Positions 1 through 6,205 of a stretch of DNA of 30,783 bases are shown piece by piece. Source of the stretch: an uncultured Christensenellaceae bacterium (GTDB taxonomy: Bacteria > Bacillota > Clostridia > Christensenellales > Borkfalkiaceae); the NCBI GenBank assembly GCA_910587625.1, contig CAJUMW010000007.1, positions 25,971 through 56,753 on the forward strand, read 5' to 3'. The stretch's first letter is position 1, and each line of letters begins with the position of its first letter. Under the pieces are notes generated by a model. It saw nothing but the letters and a program-made list of their open reading frames with translations. It had not been told where the DNA came from and made no database searches. The position numbers and the translations under genes were made by a program.

Positions 1-1
1 C

Positions 2-403
2 TGCTCAAATAGTCTTACCGTTATGACGGACGACGGCAGTTACGGCAGACAGGGTGTTGTCACCGTTCCGTTAAAGGAAGCTATCGAACGTGGAGAAAGC
101 TTTGACGAGGTTATTACTATCGGTCCTCTTATTATGATGAAATTTGTTGTTGCAACAACTAAGCCTTATAATATCCCGACAACTGTATCAATGAACCCTA
201 TTATGATAGACGGAACGGGAATGTGCGGCGGATGTCGACTTACCGTAGGCGGAAAAACAATGTTTGCATGCGTTGACGGGCCGGATTTCAATGGATTTGA
301 AGTGGATTTTGACGAGGCGATTGCCCGTTCTTCGATGTATGCGCAATTTGAGCAAAATGCGCGTGAGAAGCATTGTAATTTGTTAAAAAAGGCGGAGGAA
401 TAA
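2..403 (+). CDS. Sulfide dehydrogenase / NfnA-like FAD/NAD-binding subunit, C-terminal part
   Basis: The frame is open to the left edge, so the gene is cut at its 5' end; the first ATG at 23 is internal. The visible residues match the C-terminal half of the family annotated as sulfide/dihydroorotate dehydrogenase-like FAD/NAD-binding protein (SudB, NfnA): TDDGSYGRQG early on, then a cysteine cluster DGTGMCGGCR followed by FACVDGP, which in this family binds a [2Fe-2S] cluster. The stop overlaps the ATG of the next gene, the usual two-subunit operon. The pair is expected to form a cytoplasmic flavin/iron-sulfur oxidoreductase moving electrons between NADPH and NADH/ferredoxin. The exact substrate cannot be fixed from this fragment. 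Host gene. Confidence 0.88.
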   Translation, partial: CSNSLTVMTDDGSYGRQGVVTVPLKEAIERGESFDEVITIGPLIMMKFVVATTKPYNIPTTVSMNPIMIDGTGMCGGCRLTVGGKTMFACVDGPDFNGFEVDFDEAIARSSMYAQFEQNAREKHCNLLKKAEE

Positions 404-1815
404 TGGCTATACAACACAAAAAGAATGAAATGCCCGTGCAAAATGCGCAAAAACGCGCAAAAAACTTTGATGAAGTTGCGCTCGGATATTCTGCCGAAGT
501 TGCGGTTGCCGAGGCGCAGAGGTGTCTTAACTGTAAAAATAAACCCTGTGTTGAAGGCTGTCCCGTAAACATAGCTATACCGGATTTTATTTCCGAAATT
601 AAAAAAGGCAATTTCGAGGGGGCGTATGACGTTATATCCAAAAGCTCGTCGTTGCCTGCAATTTGCGGCAGAGTATGCCCTCAGGAGACGCAGTGTGAAA
701 GTAAGTGTACGCTTGGCATAAAGTTCGAGCCTGTTGGGATAGGCAGGTTAGAGCGCTTTGTTGCGGATTACCATAATGCTAATTTTATAGGTAAAATAAA
801 TGTGCCTGAAAGCAACGGGCATAAAGTTGCCATAGTCGGCAGTGGACCGTCGGGACTTGCTTGTGCCGGGGATTTGGCTAAAAAAGGCTATAAAGTTACC
901 GTTTTTGAAGCCTTACATACCGTTGGCGGAGTGCTTGTTTACGGCATACCCGAATTCAGACTTCCTAAAAAAATTGTAGAAAAGGAAGTAGCCACTTTAA
1001 AAAAATACGGCGTAGACTTTGAAACCAACGTTGTGATAGGTAAAACCTTGACTGTTGATGAATTGTTTGACTGCGGCTATGAAGCGGTATTTATAGGTTC
1101 CGGTGCAGGATTGCCGCGTTTTATGGGAATAAATGGTGAAAGTTTGAAGGGCGTTTATTCCGCAAATGAGTTTTTAACGCGCGTGAATTTGATGAAAGCC
1201 TACTCTAACGAAAGTCACACGCCTGTTATGTGTGCGAAAAATGTTGCGGTTGTGGGCGGCGGCAACGTTGCAATGGACGCAGCGAGAACTGCGTTGAGGC
1301 TGGGTGCGGAAAACGTTTATATCATTTACCGTCGTTCTATGAAAGAGTTGCCGGCAAGGAAAGAAGAGGTTGAGCACGCCATAGAAGAAGGGGTCAAATT
1401 TCAATTGCTCTGTAATCCCGTAGAGATAATCGGATATAACAATGCCGAGGATAGGCGCGACGCTAAAAACGGAACAGTTACGGCATTAAAGGTTATAAAA
1501 TGTGAGCTTGGCGAGCCTGACGAGCGAGGTAGGCGCAAGCCCGTTGAGATGCCGGACAGTGAGTTTATCATTGATATAGACTGTGTAATAATGGCTATCG
1601 GCACAAGTCCCAATCCCCTAATAAAAAATACCACCGACGGACTTGAAATTAATGGGCGCGGTGGAATAATTGTTGACGAAGCTTCAGGTAAAACCTCAAA
1701 GGAAGGAGTGTTTGCCGGCGGAGACGCGGTAACGGGCGCTGCCACTGTAATTCTTGCTATGGGCGCAGGAAAAACGGCGGCAACTGCAATCGATGAATAT
1801 TTAACAAAAAAATAA
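403..1815 (+). CDS. gltA: NADPH-dependent glutamate synthase-like flavoprotein (GltA/NfnB/SudA)
   Basis: 470 residues, full length for the family. The N-terminal part carries two cysteine groups (C41, C44, C49, C53 and C88, C92, C98, C102) that bind [4Fe-4S] clusters in relatives. An FAD Rossmann motif GSGPSG follows at about 146-151 and an NADPH Rossmann motif GGGNVAMDAA near 285. The C-terminal FAD-contact region GVFAGGDAVTGAATV lies near the end. The start overlaps the upstream stop by one base, with a GGCGGAGG ribosome site before it. It is the large subunit partner of the preceding gene. Family members are often called glutamate synthase small chain although many act as NfnB or sulfide dehydrogenase; the sequence alone does not separate these roles. 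Confidence 0.93.
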   Translation: MAIQHKKNEMPVQNAQKRAKNFDEVALGYSAEVAVAEAQRCLNCKNKPCVEGCPVNIAIPDFISEIKKGNFEGAYDVISKSSSLPAICGRVCPQETQCESKCTLGIKFEPVGIGRLERFVADYHNANFIGKINVPESNGHKVAIVGSGPSGLACAGDLAKKGYKVTVFEALHTVGGVLVYGIPEFRLPKKIVEKEVATLKKYGVDFETNVVIGKTLTVDELFDCGYEAVFIGSGAGLPRFMGINGESLKGVYSANEFLTRVNLMKAYSNESHTPVMCAKNVAVVGGGNVAMDAARTALRLGAENVYIIYRRSMKELPARKEEVEHAIEEGVKFQLLCNPVEIIGYNNAEDRRDAKNGTVTALKVIKCELGEPDERGRRKPVEMPDSEFIIDIDCVIMAIGTSPNPLIKNTTDGLEINGRGGIIVDEASGKTSKEGVFAGGDAVTGAATVILAMGAGKTAATAIDEYLTKK

Positions 1816-1828
1816 AAATAATAAAAAT

Positions 1829-2239
1829 ATGGTAGTTATGGAAATTTTTGATGTATTTGAATACGCACAAAACATTTACGTTTATAATCAAGGCAACAAA
1901 TGCGAGTACGCGTCGGGCAGCGACGGATACAAGAAAATTATGGAAAGTTGGAACGAAATGATAGACGGCGCACACCCTATGCCTGCATTTGGAGTAAGCA
2001 TAAACAATCTTACATTAAAGGAAATGCAAAGCGGAGTATGGGTCGAATTTGAGTTCGGCAAAGAACACATTGTCTACGGTATGCCGTTTGAACGCTTGCT
2101 TATAAATGTGAATGAAACGTATTGCGGTTTTAATATTGTGAGATATACAAGCGAATATGGATATGACGGCAGGTGCTATTATCTCGATCTTGTAAACAAG
2201 AATATGAGTAATTTTTATGCTGATTTGATGGATTTGTAG
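1829..2239 (+). CDS. Hypothetical protein, 136 aa
   Basis: I do not recognise this protein. It is acidic and rich in aromatic residues, with no signal peptide or membrane segment. It lies 13 bases after the flavoprotein gene in the same direction and is followed by a strong hairpin terminator, so it probably ends that operon. No good Shine-Dalgarno is visible. ATG 1829 and ATG 1838 are both possible; the latter gives a protein starting MEIFDVFEYAQ. Stop TAG. Probably a host gene. Confidence 0.6.
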   Translation: MVVMEIFDVFEYAQNIYVYNQGNKCEYASGSDGYKKIMESWNEMIDGAHPMPAFGVSINNLTLKEMQSGVWVEFEFGKEHIVYGMPFERLLINVNETYCGFNIVRYTSEYGYDGRCYYLDLVNKNMSNFYADLMDL

Positions 2240-2290
2240 TATTTATATAGTACTATGTTACACATAATTGACTAAAAACAGTAAAAATAG

Positions 2291-2325
2291 AGCCCTTTAA
2301 GAGGTTGTCTTAAAGGGCTTTTAAA
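2291..2325. terminator. Bidirectional intrinsic terminator between convergent genes
   Basis: A perfect 10-bp stem (AGCCCTTTAA at 2291-2300 pairs with 2310-2319) with a 9-base loop is followed by TTTT on the plus strand. A-rich sequence on the left gives U-rich RNA in the other direction. It sits between the rightward gene ending at 2239 and the leftward gene ending at 2327. Confidence 0.85.
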
Positions 2326-2326
2326 T

Positions 2327-2584
2327 TTATTTCGAAGCTATAGAGTTTTTGTATGCCTGTATGGCTTTACTTAGTTGGTCTGGACAAGAGGTGTTGTTGC
2401 GGCACTTTATGCCTTCAAGCGTTACCTGAACTTCGTCGATATTTTTACCTTCGACAAGTTTTGCAACACCCTGCAAATTGCCGCTACAACCGCCAATAAA
2501 TTTGACATGATGAATGTTGTTGTCGCTATCAACTTCAAATACAATCTGGCGTGAGCAAGTGCCCGAAGTAAAAAAAGTAAACAT
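2327..2584 (-). CDS. TSCPD domain protein, TIGR03905 family
   Basis: 85 residues, the usual length for this small family. The conserved cysteine pattern is visible: GTCSRQI near the N-terminus, GGCSGNLQG in the middle, KCRNNTSCPDQL near the C-terminus. The last contains the TSCPD signature that names the domain, shared with the C-terminus of vitamin B12-dependent ribonucleotide reductases. Function is unknown. It lies 9 bases downstream of the DUF4364 gene and is probably co-transcribed with it. A typical Clostridia chromosomal gene. Confidence 0.88.
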   Translation of the reverse strand: MFTFFTSGTCSRQIVFEVDSDNNIHHVKFIGGCSGNLQGVAKLVEGKNIDEVQVTLEGIKCRNNTSCPDQLSKAIQAYKNSIASK

Positions 2585-2593
2585 AGTTTTCTC

Positions 2594-3118
2594 CTAATCG
2601 CAAAGATTTTCGTAAATAGCCGAATAAACGTCCGCCGCTTTTTCTTCCCATTTTTTATAAATTGTCTTGGCGGTTTTTTTATCGGGAACTACAAATTTTA
2701 ATTCAAGTATCGGTTGAACTGGCGCAAGAATTTTTAAAGATACGGTGTACGTTCCGTCCTTGTTTTGAAAATAGTCTGAGCGGCATTCTTGCCTGTTTCT
2801 ATATCTTGCACTGTTCTTTTTGACAAATTGCAAGATTTCTTCTCTGACGCTCTTTGGTATATTTATGTAAAAATTAGCAAGCGTTTCCCTGCCGTCGGGC
2901 GTAAGGGTATATAACGGGTCGTCGTCCTCGTTTACGAAACAAATAAAATTGTCGTCGAGAAGTTTATGAATAATGTTGACGCAATCCATATATCCCATCC
3001 AAGTGTTGGACGTGGAGCACATATCGACGATAGTCCTTTCGGATAACGCGCTTTCCATTTTATCAAAAACGAAAAGAATTATTAATTTGTTAATCGAAGT
3101 TTCGCCTGTGTTCAACAT
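2594..3118 (-). CDS. DUF4364 family protein
   Basis: 174 residues, matching DUF4364 proteins of Firmicutes in length and sequence. The N-terminal 80 residues look like a winged helix (INKLIILFVFDKMESALSER, then a region ending in YTLTPDGRETL), as in PadR/MarR-type regulators. The C-terminal half is a beta-rich unknown domain. Its regulatory target is not known. A sigma-A-like promoter lies upstream at 3159-3187 on the same strand. It is the last clear host gene before the integrase. Confidence 0.82.
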   Translation of the reverse strand: MLNTGETSINKLIILFVFDKMESALSERTIVDMCSTSNTWMGYMDCVNIIHKLLDDNFICFVNEDDDPLYTLTPDGRETLANFYINIPKSVREEILQFVKKNSARYRNRQECRSDYFQNKDGTYTVSLKILAPVQPILELKFVVPDKKTAKTIYKKWEEKAADVYSAIYENLCD

Positions 3119-3158
3119 AAAATACCAAAATAGACCTTATTTTGCAAAAGCCGATTAC

Positions 3159-3187
3159 ATTATACATAATTTTTTTATGAAAATCAA
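3159..3187 (-). promoter_or_regulatory. Sigma-A-type promoter for the DUF4364-TSCPD pair
   Basis: Read on the minus strand: TTGATT (3187-3182), a 17-base spacer, then TATAAT (3164-3159), about 40 bases before the ATG at 3118. Confidence 0.7.
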
Positions 3188-3229
3188 GATATTTAGTTAA
3201 AAATAATGCAATTTTAAAATTATCTGTGC

Positions 3230-3372
3230 TATAATAGCATAGAAAGTGGCTATATTCTAGGCTTTTTTCGAAAATTTAATAGTAATTAGTAGCGGTTACG
3301 AGTGGTTAATCGGAGTAAAAAGCAGCATATTTCTGCATTATTCCTATACTGCCGTAGCCGCTATTTTTTTTT
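3230..3372 (+). ncRNA. Possible small structured RNA or terminated leader at the prophage left edge
   Basis: A TATAAT box at 3230-3235, with only a weak -35, precedes a non-coding stretch. That stretch ends in nested pairing: TAGCGGTTAC (3290-3299) with GTAGCCGCTA (3354-3363) through one G-U; inside it GGAGTAA (3312-3318) with TTATTCC (3338-3344) and GCAG with CTGC. The outer stem is directly followed by nine Ts (3364-3372), an intrinsic terminator. It could be a host small RNA of about 130 nt. It is also the natural place for the phage attachment site, because the integrase gene ends at its right border. No known RNA family was recognised. Confidence 0.4.
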
Positions 3373-4603
3373 ACTCTTTTATCTTTTCGATCTCTTCCTT
3401 GAGCCAACTCAATTCTCTTTTGGTATAGGTCTTTTCAGTTATATCTGTAATTTTGTGACCTACGATATACTTAATCGCGTATTCGTCTACGTGATAATTT
3501 TTTGCCTTCGTTACAAAATGTTTTCGTCCATCATGAGGGCGGTGTTCTGGATTCAGATTTAATAGTTCTTTTATTTCATTAAATCTAGTTAAATACCTAG
3601 CATATTTGAACGGCTTTATCTTACCGCTTTTAGGAAGTACGGTATTGAAAAGATATTTGCTATTCAATGACAAAGCTTCCTCGTAACGTTTCTTGACCAA
3701 ATCTCGAATCTTCGTATGTATCGGAACCGTTCTATTTTTACCAGCAGCAGTTTTCATTCCGCCGACAAAAATCCATTGTTCGAAATCAATTTCCGAAAGC
3801 TTGATTAAGCATAATTCTTGCGGACGCCATCCAGAGTAGGACTGAATTAGGATCATATCGATATCTTTTACGATATTAACATTTTTCCAAAGCAATTTCA
3901 TTTCTTCATCTGTAAAAGGTATGTGTCCGTTTTTGGTAGTCGTTATTTCTTCTATCAGCTCATCGGACAATGTGAATGATCTTGAATAGTTCTTCTCAAC
4001 CAATTCATATTCAAGAGCGTAGTCAAACATCTGATTAAACAAAGTCTTTATATCATTCTTTGTTCGTGCACTAGGGCATTCATTAGAGTCCGGCAAATGA
4101 CCATATTCCATACAACCTTTTACATGCCTGACACGTACGTCAACAGCTCTCATATCGTAAACATTCGAGCAATATTTCCAAGCTCGTTTTACAGCATACG
4201 CAGCAGATTCGCTAATAGTAGGAAGATATTCTTCAATCCATTTTTCGTAAAGTTCACGTACAGTAATCGTTCTACTTAAATCGTAAGGATTTTTGTTATA
4301 TTCCACAAGTGCGGAGTAAGCTTCATTGTAGGTTGCGAAATATGAAATTGGTTGTAGTGGTTTTGATATTGGTCTACCGGTAGGGGTCTTTCCAACAGTA
4401 ACCATAGCTCTAAAAGGCTTTCTTAGATTCCGCTTTTTTATTTCGCTGATTTGTCCGAATCCATTTGGAAGACGTTTCCGTTTGTTTGTTGAAACTCGAT
4501 TAGCTTTCGTTACGATTTCTGGTTTCATCGGATATCCGCAGTGGGGGCAAACTATTGCCTTATCACTAACTTGTAATCCGCATTCCAAACATGTTATAAG
4601 CAT
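3371..4603 (-). CDS. Phage tyrosine recombinase (integrase) with N-terminal zinc ribbon
   Basis: 410 residues. The C-terminal catalytic domain shows the full tyrosine-recombinase set: R260 (SGWRPQEL), K284 in the beta-hairpin, H357 and R360 (HDGR), H383 (VGHK) and nucleophile Y393 (EKTYT). A core-binding SAM-like domain occupies about 113-210. Residues 1-25 carry C5, C8, C19, C22 in two CxxC pairs, a small zinc ribbon before the arm-binding region. It should catalyse integration and, with an excisionase, excision. It points away from the phage genome toward the host genes and ends next to the probable attachment site. A near-consensus promoter lies just upstream. Confidence 0.95.
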   Translation of the reverse strand: MLITCLECGLQVSDKAIVCPHCGYPMKPEIVTKANRVSTNKRKRLPNGFGQISEIKKRNLRKPFRAMVTVGKTPTGRPISKPLQPISYFATYNEAYSALVEYNKNPYDLSRTITVRELYEKWIEEYLPTISESAAYAVKRAWKYCSNVYDMRAVDVRVRHVKGCMEYGHLPDSNECPSARTKNDIKTLFNQMFDYALEYELVEKNYSRSFTLSDELIEEITTTKNGHIPFTDEEMKLLWKNVNIVKDIDMILIQSYSGWRPQELCLIKLSEIDFEQWIFVGGMKTAAGKNRTVPIHTKIRDLVKKRYEEALSLNSKYLFNTVLPKSGKIKPFKYARYLTRFNEIKELLNLNPEHRPHDGRKHFVTKAKNYHVDEYAIKYIVGHKITDITEKTYTKRELSWLKEEIEKIKE

Positions 4604-4639
4604 TTTATTATCACCTCCTTTATAGACTTCTTTTAAAAC

Positions 4640-4668
4640 ATTATATATAATAATATAGGAAATGTCAA
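4640..4668 (-). promoter_or_regulatory. Consensus sigma-A promoter of the integrase
   Basis: On the minus strand: TTGACA (4668-4663), 17-base spacer, TATAAT (4645-4640). Both hexamers are perfect. A strong AGGAGGTGATAA ribosome site precedes the integrase ATG. Confidence 0.85.
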
Positions 4669-4693
4669 TTCCTACACCGAAATATTTTTCAAA

Positions 4694-4713
4694 TTTCTAA
4701 CCTAGATTAGAAA
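4694..4713. promoter_or_regulatory. Operator palindrome, copy 1
   Basis: A 20-bp near-perfect palindrome: arms TTTCTAA and TTAGAAA around a 6-bp centre CCTAGA. It is identical base for base to the copy at 4803-4822 and lies about 26 bp upstream of the integrase -35 box. Size and symmetry fit a dimeric repressor or activator site; the binding protein is not recognisable in this window. Confidence 0.7.
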
Positions 4714-4802
4714 AATAGTTGTTGGTAGTAGGATATTTTTATGTCTTACAAAATACATACCCTTTTATTTTTTCGCCACATATCACCATCTTCTACCTTC
4801 TA

Positions 4803-4822
4803 TTTCTAACCTAGATTAGAAA
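4803..4822. promoter_or_regulatory. Operator palindrome, copy 2
   Basis: Identical 20-bp copy of the palindrome at 4694-4713, 109 bp away centre to centre, and about 70 bp upstream of the first rightward phage gene. No clear sigma-A promoter is visible between the two copies, so the rightward promoter may need activation or use another factor. Confidence 0.7.
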
Positions 4823-4893
4823 CCGCCAATTTTCAGTACGGAGGTGACAAAAAGTTATGATATTTTGATAAAAACGAAAAAGGAGGTTGGTTT

Positions 4894-5157
4894 ATGGAAG
4901 ACATATGTTTTTCAGAAGGCTCGGTTCCGGTTTGTATTGCTGCGAAAGTCTATGGCAAAGACGCATCGTGGATACGTGCAGGAATCATCGTAGGGTGGTT
5001 GCCAATTGGTAAAGCAACCCGAAAAGGTAGAATAGTTACGAGGATTGAGGAGATGGATTCTAAGTACGGAAGAATTAATTTCTATATTTCCCCGAAATTA
5101 TTGTTTGAACAAACAGGATATATTTGGAAGGGGGAAAGAAAATGGGTACAACAATAA
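4894..5157 (+). CDS. Excisionase-like small DNA-binding protein (tentative)
   Basis: 87 residues, starting after a strong AAAGGAGG site. The sequence (AAKVYGKDASWIRAGIIVGWLPIGKATR, split across a helix-turn-helix-like region at about 13-42, then FYISPKLLFEQTGY) resembles small proteins found beside integrases in Firmicutes phages. In those, a winged helix chooses a site and a short basic hairpin follows. Its position, first rightward gene divergent from the integrase, fits an excisionase or directionality factor. The assignment rests on recall of similar proteins and context, not on a diagnostic catalytic motif. Confidence 0.5.
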   Translation: MEDICFSEGSVPVCIAAKVYGKDASWIRAGIIVGWLPIGKATRKGRIVTRIEEMDSKYGRINFYISPKLLFEQTGYIWKGERKWVQQ

Positions 5158-5561
5158 GACCGGAGATATCAAAGAAAAACAGATATTGGATAGACAAGCA
5201 TAGGTACTACGAATTAAAGCATTTTTGCTTGCAATATCCGACTTGGAAAAAGGCACATTCGAGCTTGGATAGTATGGTTAGATTCGCTTATGATGCAGCG
5301 GGTTCGAGTCGTACGAACAAGATTCAAAGACCAGTTGAAGATACTGTTATAGCAAGAGAGTATTATGCGGAAAGAATGTCGATAGTCGAGGCGACAGCAA
5401 AAGAAACCGATGAAGATTTATGGAAGTATATTCTCAAAGCGGTTACAGAGGGTTTGTCTTACGAGTGTCTTAGGGCGCAGACAAATATACCGTGTTGTAA
5501 AGATACATATTACGACTTGTACAGACGGTTCTTCTGGTTACTAAATAAAAGACGCAAATAA
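5142..5561 (+). CDS. Phage regulator-like protein, RinA/ArpU style (tentative)
   Basis: About 139 residues from ATG 5142, which has a GGGGGAAAGAA ribosome site; the upstream in-frame TTG at 5124 has none. The N-terminal motif YYELKHFCLQYPTWKKA is common in gut Firmicutes phages. The C-terminal 45 residues (YECLRAQTNIPCCKDTYYDLYRRFFWLL) look like the sigma-like helix-turn-helix of RinA/ArpU phage regulators, where a P-C-[CS]-x-D-T-[FY]-Y motif recurs. It overlaps the previous gene by 16 bases. A role in DNA binding is an inference; no target is visible. Confidence 0.45.
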   Translation: MGTTIRPEISKKNRYWIDKHRYYELKHFCLQYPTWKKAHSSLDSMVRFAYDAAGSSRTNKIQRPVEDTVIAREYYAERMSIVEATAKETDEDLWKYILKAVTEGLSYECLRAQTNIPCCKDTYYDLYRRFFWLLNKRRK

Positions 5562-5577
5562 AACAATCTTTATTATG
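5553..5577 (+). promoter_or_regulatory. 25-bp intergenic motif, copy 1
   Basis: CGC at positions 1-3, A-rich run, ACA at 11-13, TTATG at 21-25. It overlaps the stop codon of the previous gene and lies 23 bases before the next ATG. It belongs to a six-copy set with identical internal spacing. Confidence 0.65.
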
Positions 5578-5600
5578 AAGTAATACAGGAGGATACTAAA

Positions 5601-5810
5601 ATGTCAACATTATTTTCAGGAATTGTATCTGATATTTACGAATACGCAAAAGAATACGATGCCGATTATTACGATATAAAAAATGGATACATTTATCATG
5701 TTCAAGAGTACAATCGACTCGTTGGATTGGGTATTAAAAATGCAGAAATCCGAATAACTGATGAATTTGGCAATCATGTAGGTTATGCAAAAAGAATTAA
5801 AGAGTCTTAA
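5601..5810 (+). CDS. Small hypothetical phage protein, 69 aa
   Basis: Not recognised. Acidic and tyrosine-rich, soluble by composition, with no motif seen. ATG follows an AGGAGGA site. Its last codons form the left arm of a hairpin (5800-5822), so translation and transcription end together. Confidence 0.7.
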   Translation: MSTLFSGIVSDIYEYAKEYDADYYDIKNGYIYHVQEYNRLVGLGIKNAEIRITDEFGNHVGYAKRIKES

Positions 5811-5830
5811 TCATAGACTCTTATTTCTTA
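5800..5830 (+). terminator. Hairpin overlapping a stop codon
   Basis: AAGAGTC (5800-5806) pairs with GACTCTT (5816-5822), followed by a T-rich tract TATTTCTTATT. Copy 2 of the 25-bp motif begins three bases after this tract. Confidence 0.55.
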
Positions 5831-5832
5831 TT

Positions 5833-5857
5833 CGCAAATAAAACATGCTTTTTTATG
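5833..5857 (+). promoter_or_regulatory. 25-bp intergenic motif, copy 2
   Basis: CGC at 1-3, ACA at 11-13, TTATG at 21-25, on the coding strand, directly after a terminator-like hairpin and 14 bases before the next ATG. Confidence 0.65.
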
Positions 5858-5871
5858 AGGAGGGTAGTTAT

Positions 5872-6009
5872 ATGCGTTATTTAGAATTATTTTGGAATTG
5901 CTTGTACGCGCTTACGCTCGGTTCGTTATTTGGAGCTGGCGTTGTTACATGCGGAGAAAAAATTGCAGAAGCGTTTAGAAACAACCGTAAAGAAAAAGAG
6001 GAGTCTTAA
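5872..6009 (+). CDS. Small membrane protein, 45 aa
   Basis: ATG follows a strong GAGGAGGG site. The product MRYLELFWNCLYALTLGSLF... has one predicted membrane segment at about residues 5-27, then a basic/acidic tail ending EEES. Function unknown. Its last codons (GAGGAGTC then TAA) form the left arm of the hairpin at 5998-6021. The downstream neighbour is an orphan DGR variable repeat. Confidence 0.65.
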   Translation: MRYLELFWNCLYALTLGSLFGAGVVTCGEKIAEAFRNNRKEKEES

Positions 6010-6030
6010 CAAGGACTCTTCTTTTATATT
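5998..6030 (+). terminator. Hairpin plus TTTTATATT tract
   Basis: GAGGAGTC (5998-6005) pairs with GACTCTTC (6014-6021) through eight base pairs including one G-U; TTTTATATT follows. One of a family of similar stop-codon hairpins in this phage. Confidence 0.6.
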
Positions 6031-6045
6031 CGTATGTAAACTTGA

Positions 6046-6180
6046 TCGAATTTTAGACACATTTGGCTTCGCGATGTCGTTTCCGCGGGTTACTTTGCTG
6101 GTGTGTACAACTTTGGCGATGCGGATTTCGGCGGCGCTGGCAGTGGCGATGGCGTGCTTCCGTACTATTTAACAAATTAA
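6046..6180 (+). pseudogene. Orphan C-terminal fragment of a DGR target protein
   Basis: An open stretch without start codon encodes the tail of a C-type-lectin-like DGR target: WLRDVVSAGYF, then a variable stretch ending GDGVLPYYLTN and a stop. Bases 6079-6162 align without gaps to the end of the next gene (6965-7048), with 67 of 84 identical. All 17 differences fall at codon positions 1 and 2. A stop at 6043-6045 closes the frame upstream, so it is not translated as a full protein. It is best read as the remnant of a second target gene, or of a duplicated one that lost its 5' part. It lacks the hairpin found after the intact copy. Confidence 0.75.
6079..6162 (+). repeat. DGR variable repeat, orphan copy
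   Basis: 84 bp from GTTTCCGCG to GTGCTTCCG. The counterpart is at 6965-7048. The 13 differing codons all end in C or T and keep the same third base, as expected if the template had AAC/AAT there. Confidence 0.8.
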
Positions 6181-6205
6181 AAATTAATAAAGGAGAAATA
6201 AAAAA

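Noticed and set aside
3290..3372. Resemblance of CGGAGTAAAAAGCAGC to the SRP RNA loop
   Set aside because: The closing pairs of the SRP apical loop and the symmetric internal loop are missing; only a short purine string is similar.
4844..5008. GTG-initiated frame upstream of the excisionase-like gene
   Set aside because: It overlaps that gene in another frame and the product shows no protein-like features; the gene at 4894 has the stronger ribosome site.
5124..5141. TTG 5124 as start of the RinA/ArpU-like gene
   Set aside because: ATG 5142 has a much better placed ribosome site and the TTG has none.
6079..6162. Left repeat as the DGR template
   Set aside because: At many differing sites it has no adenine, and it encodes a protein tail with stop; a template should carry A at mutated positions.
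5930..6172. Open frame of 80 codons across the orphan variable repeat
   Set aside because: It overlaps the 45-aa gene, has no ribosome site and reads the repeat in the wrong frame; the codon-position pattern supports the other frame.
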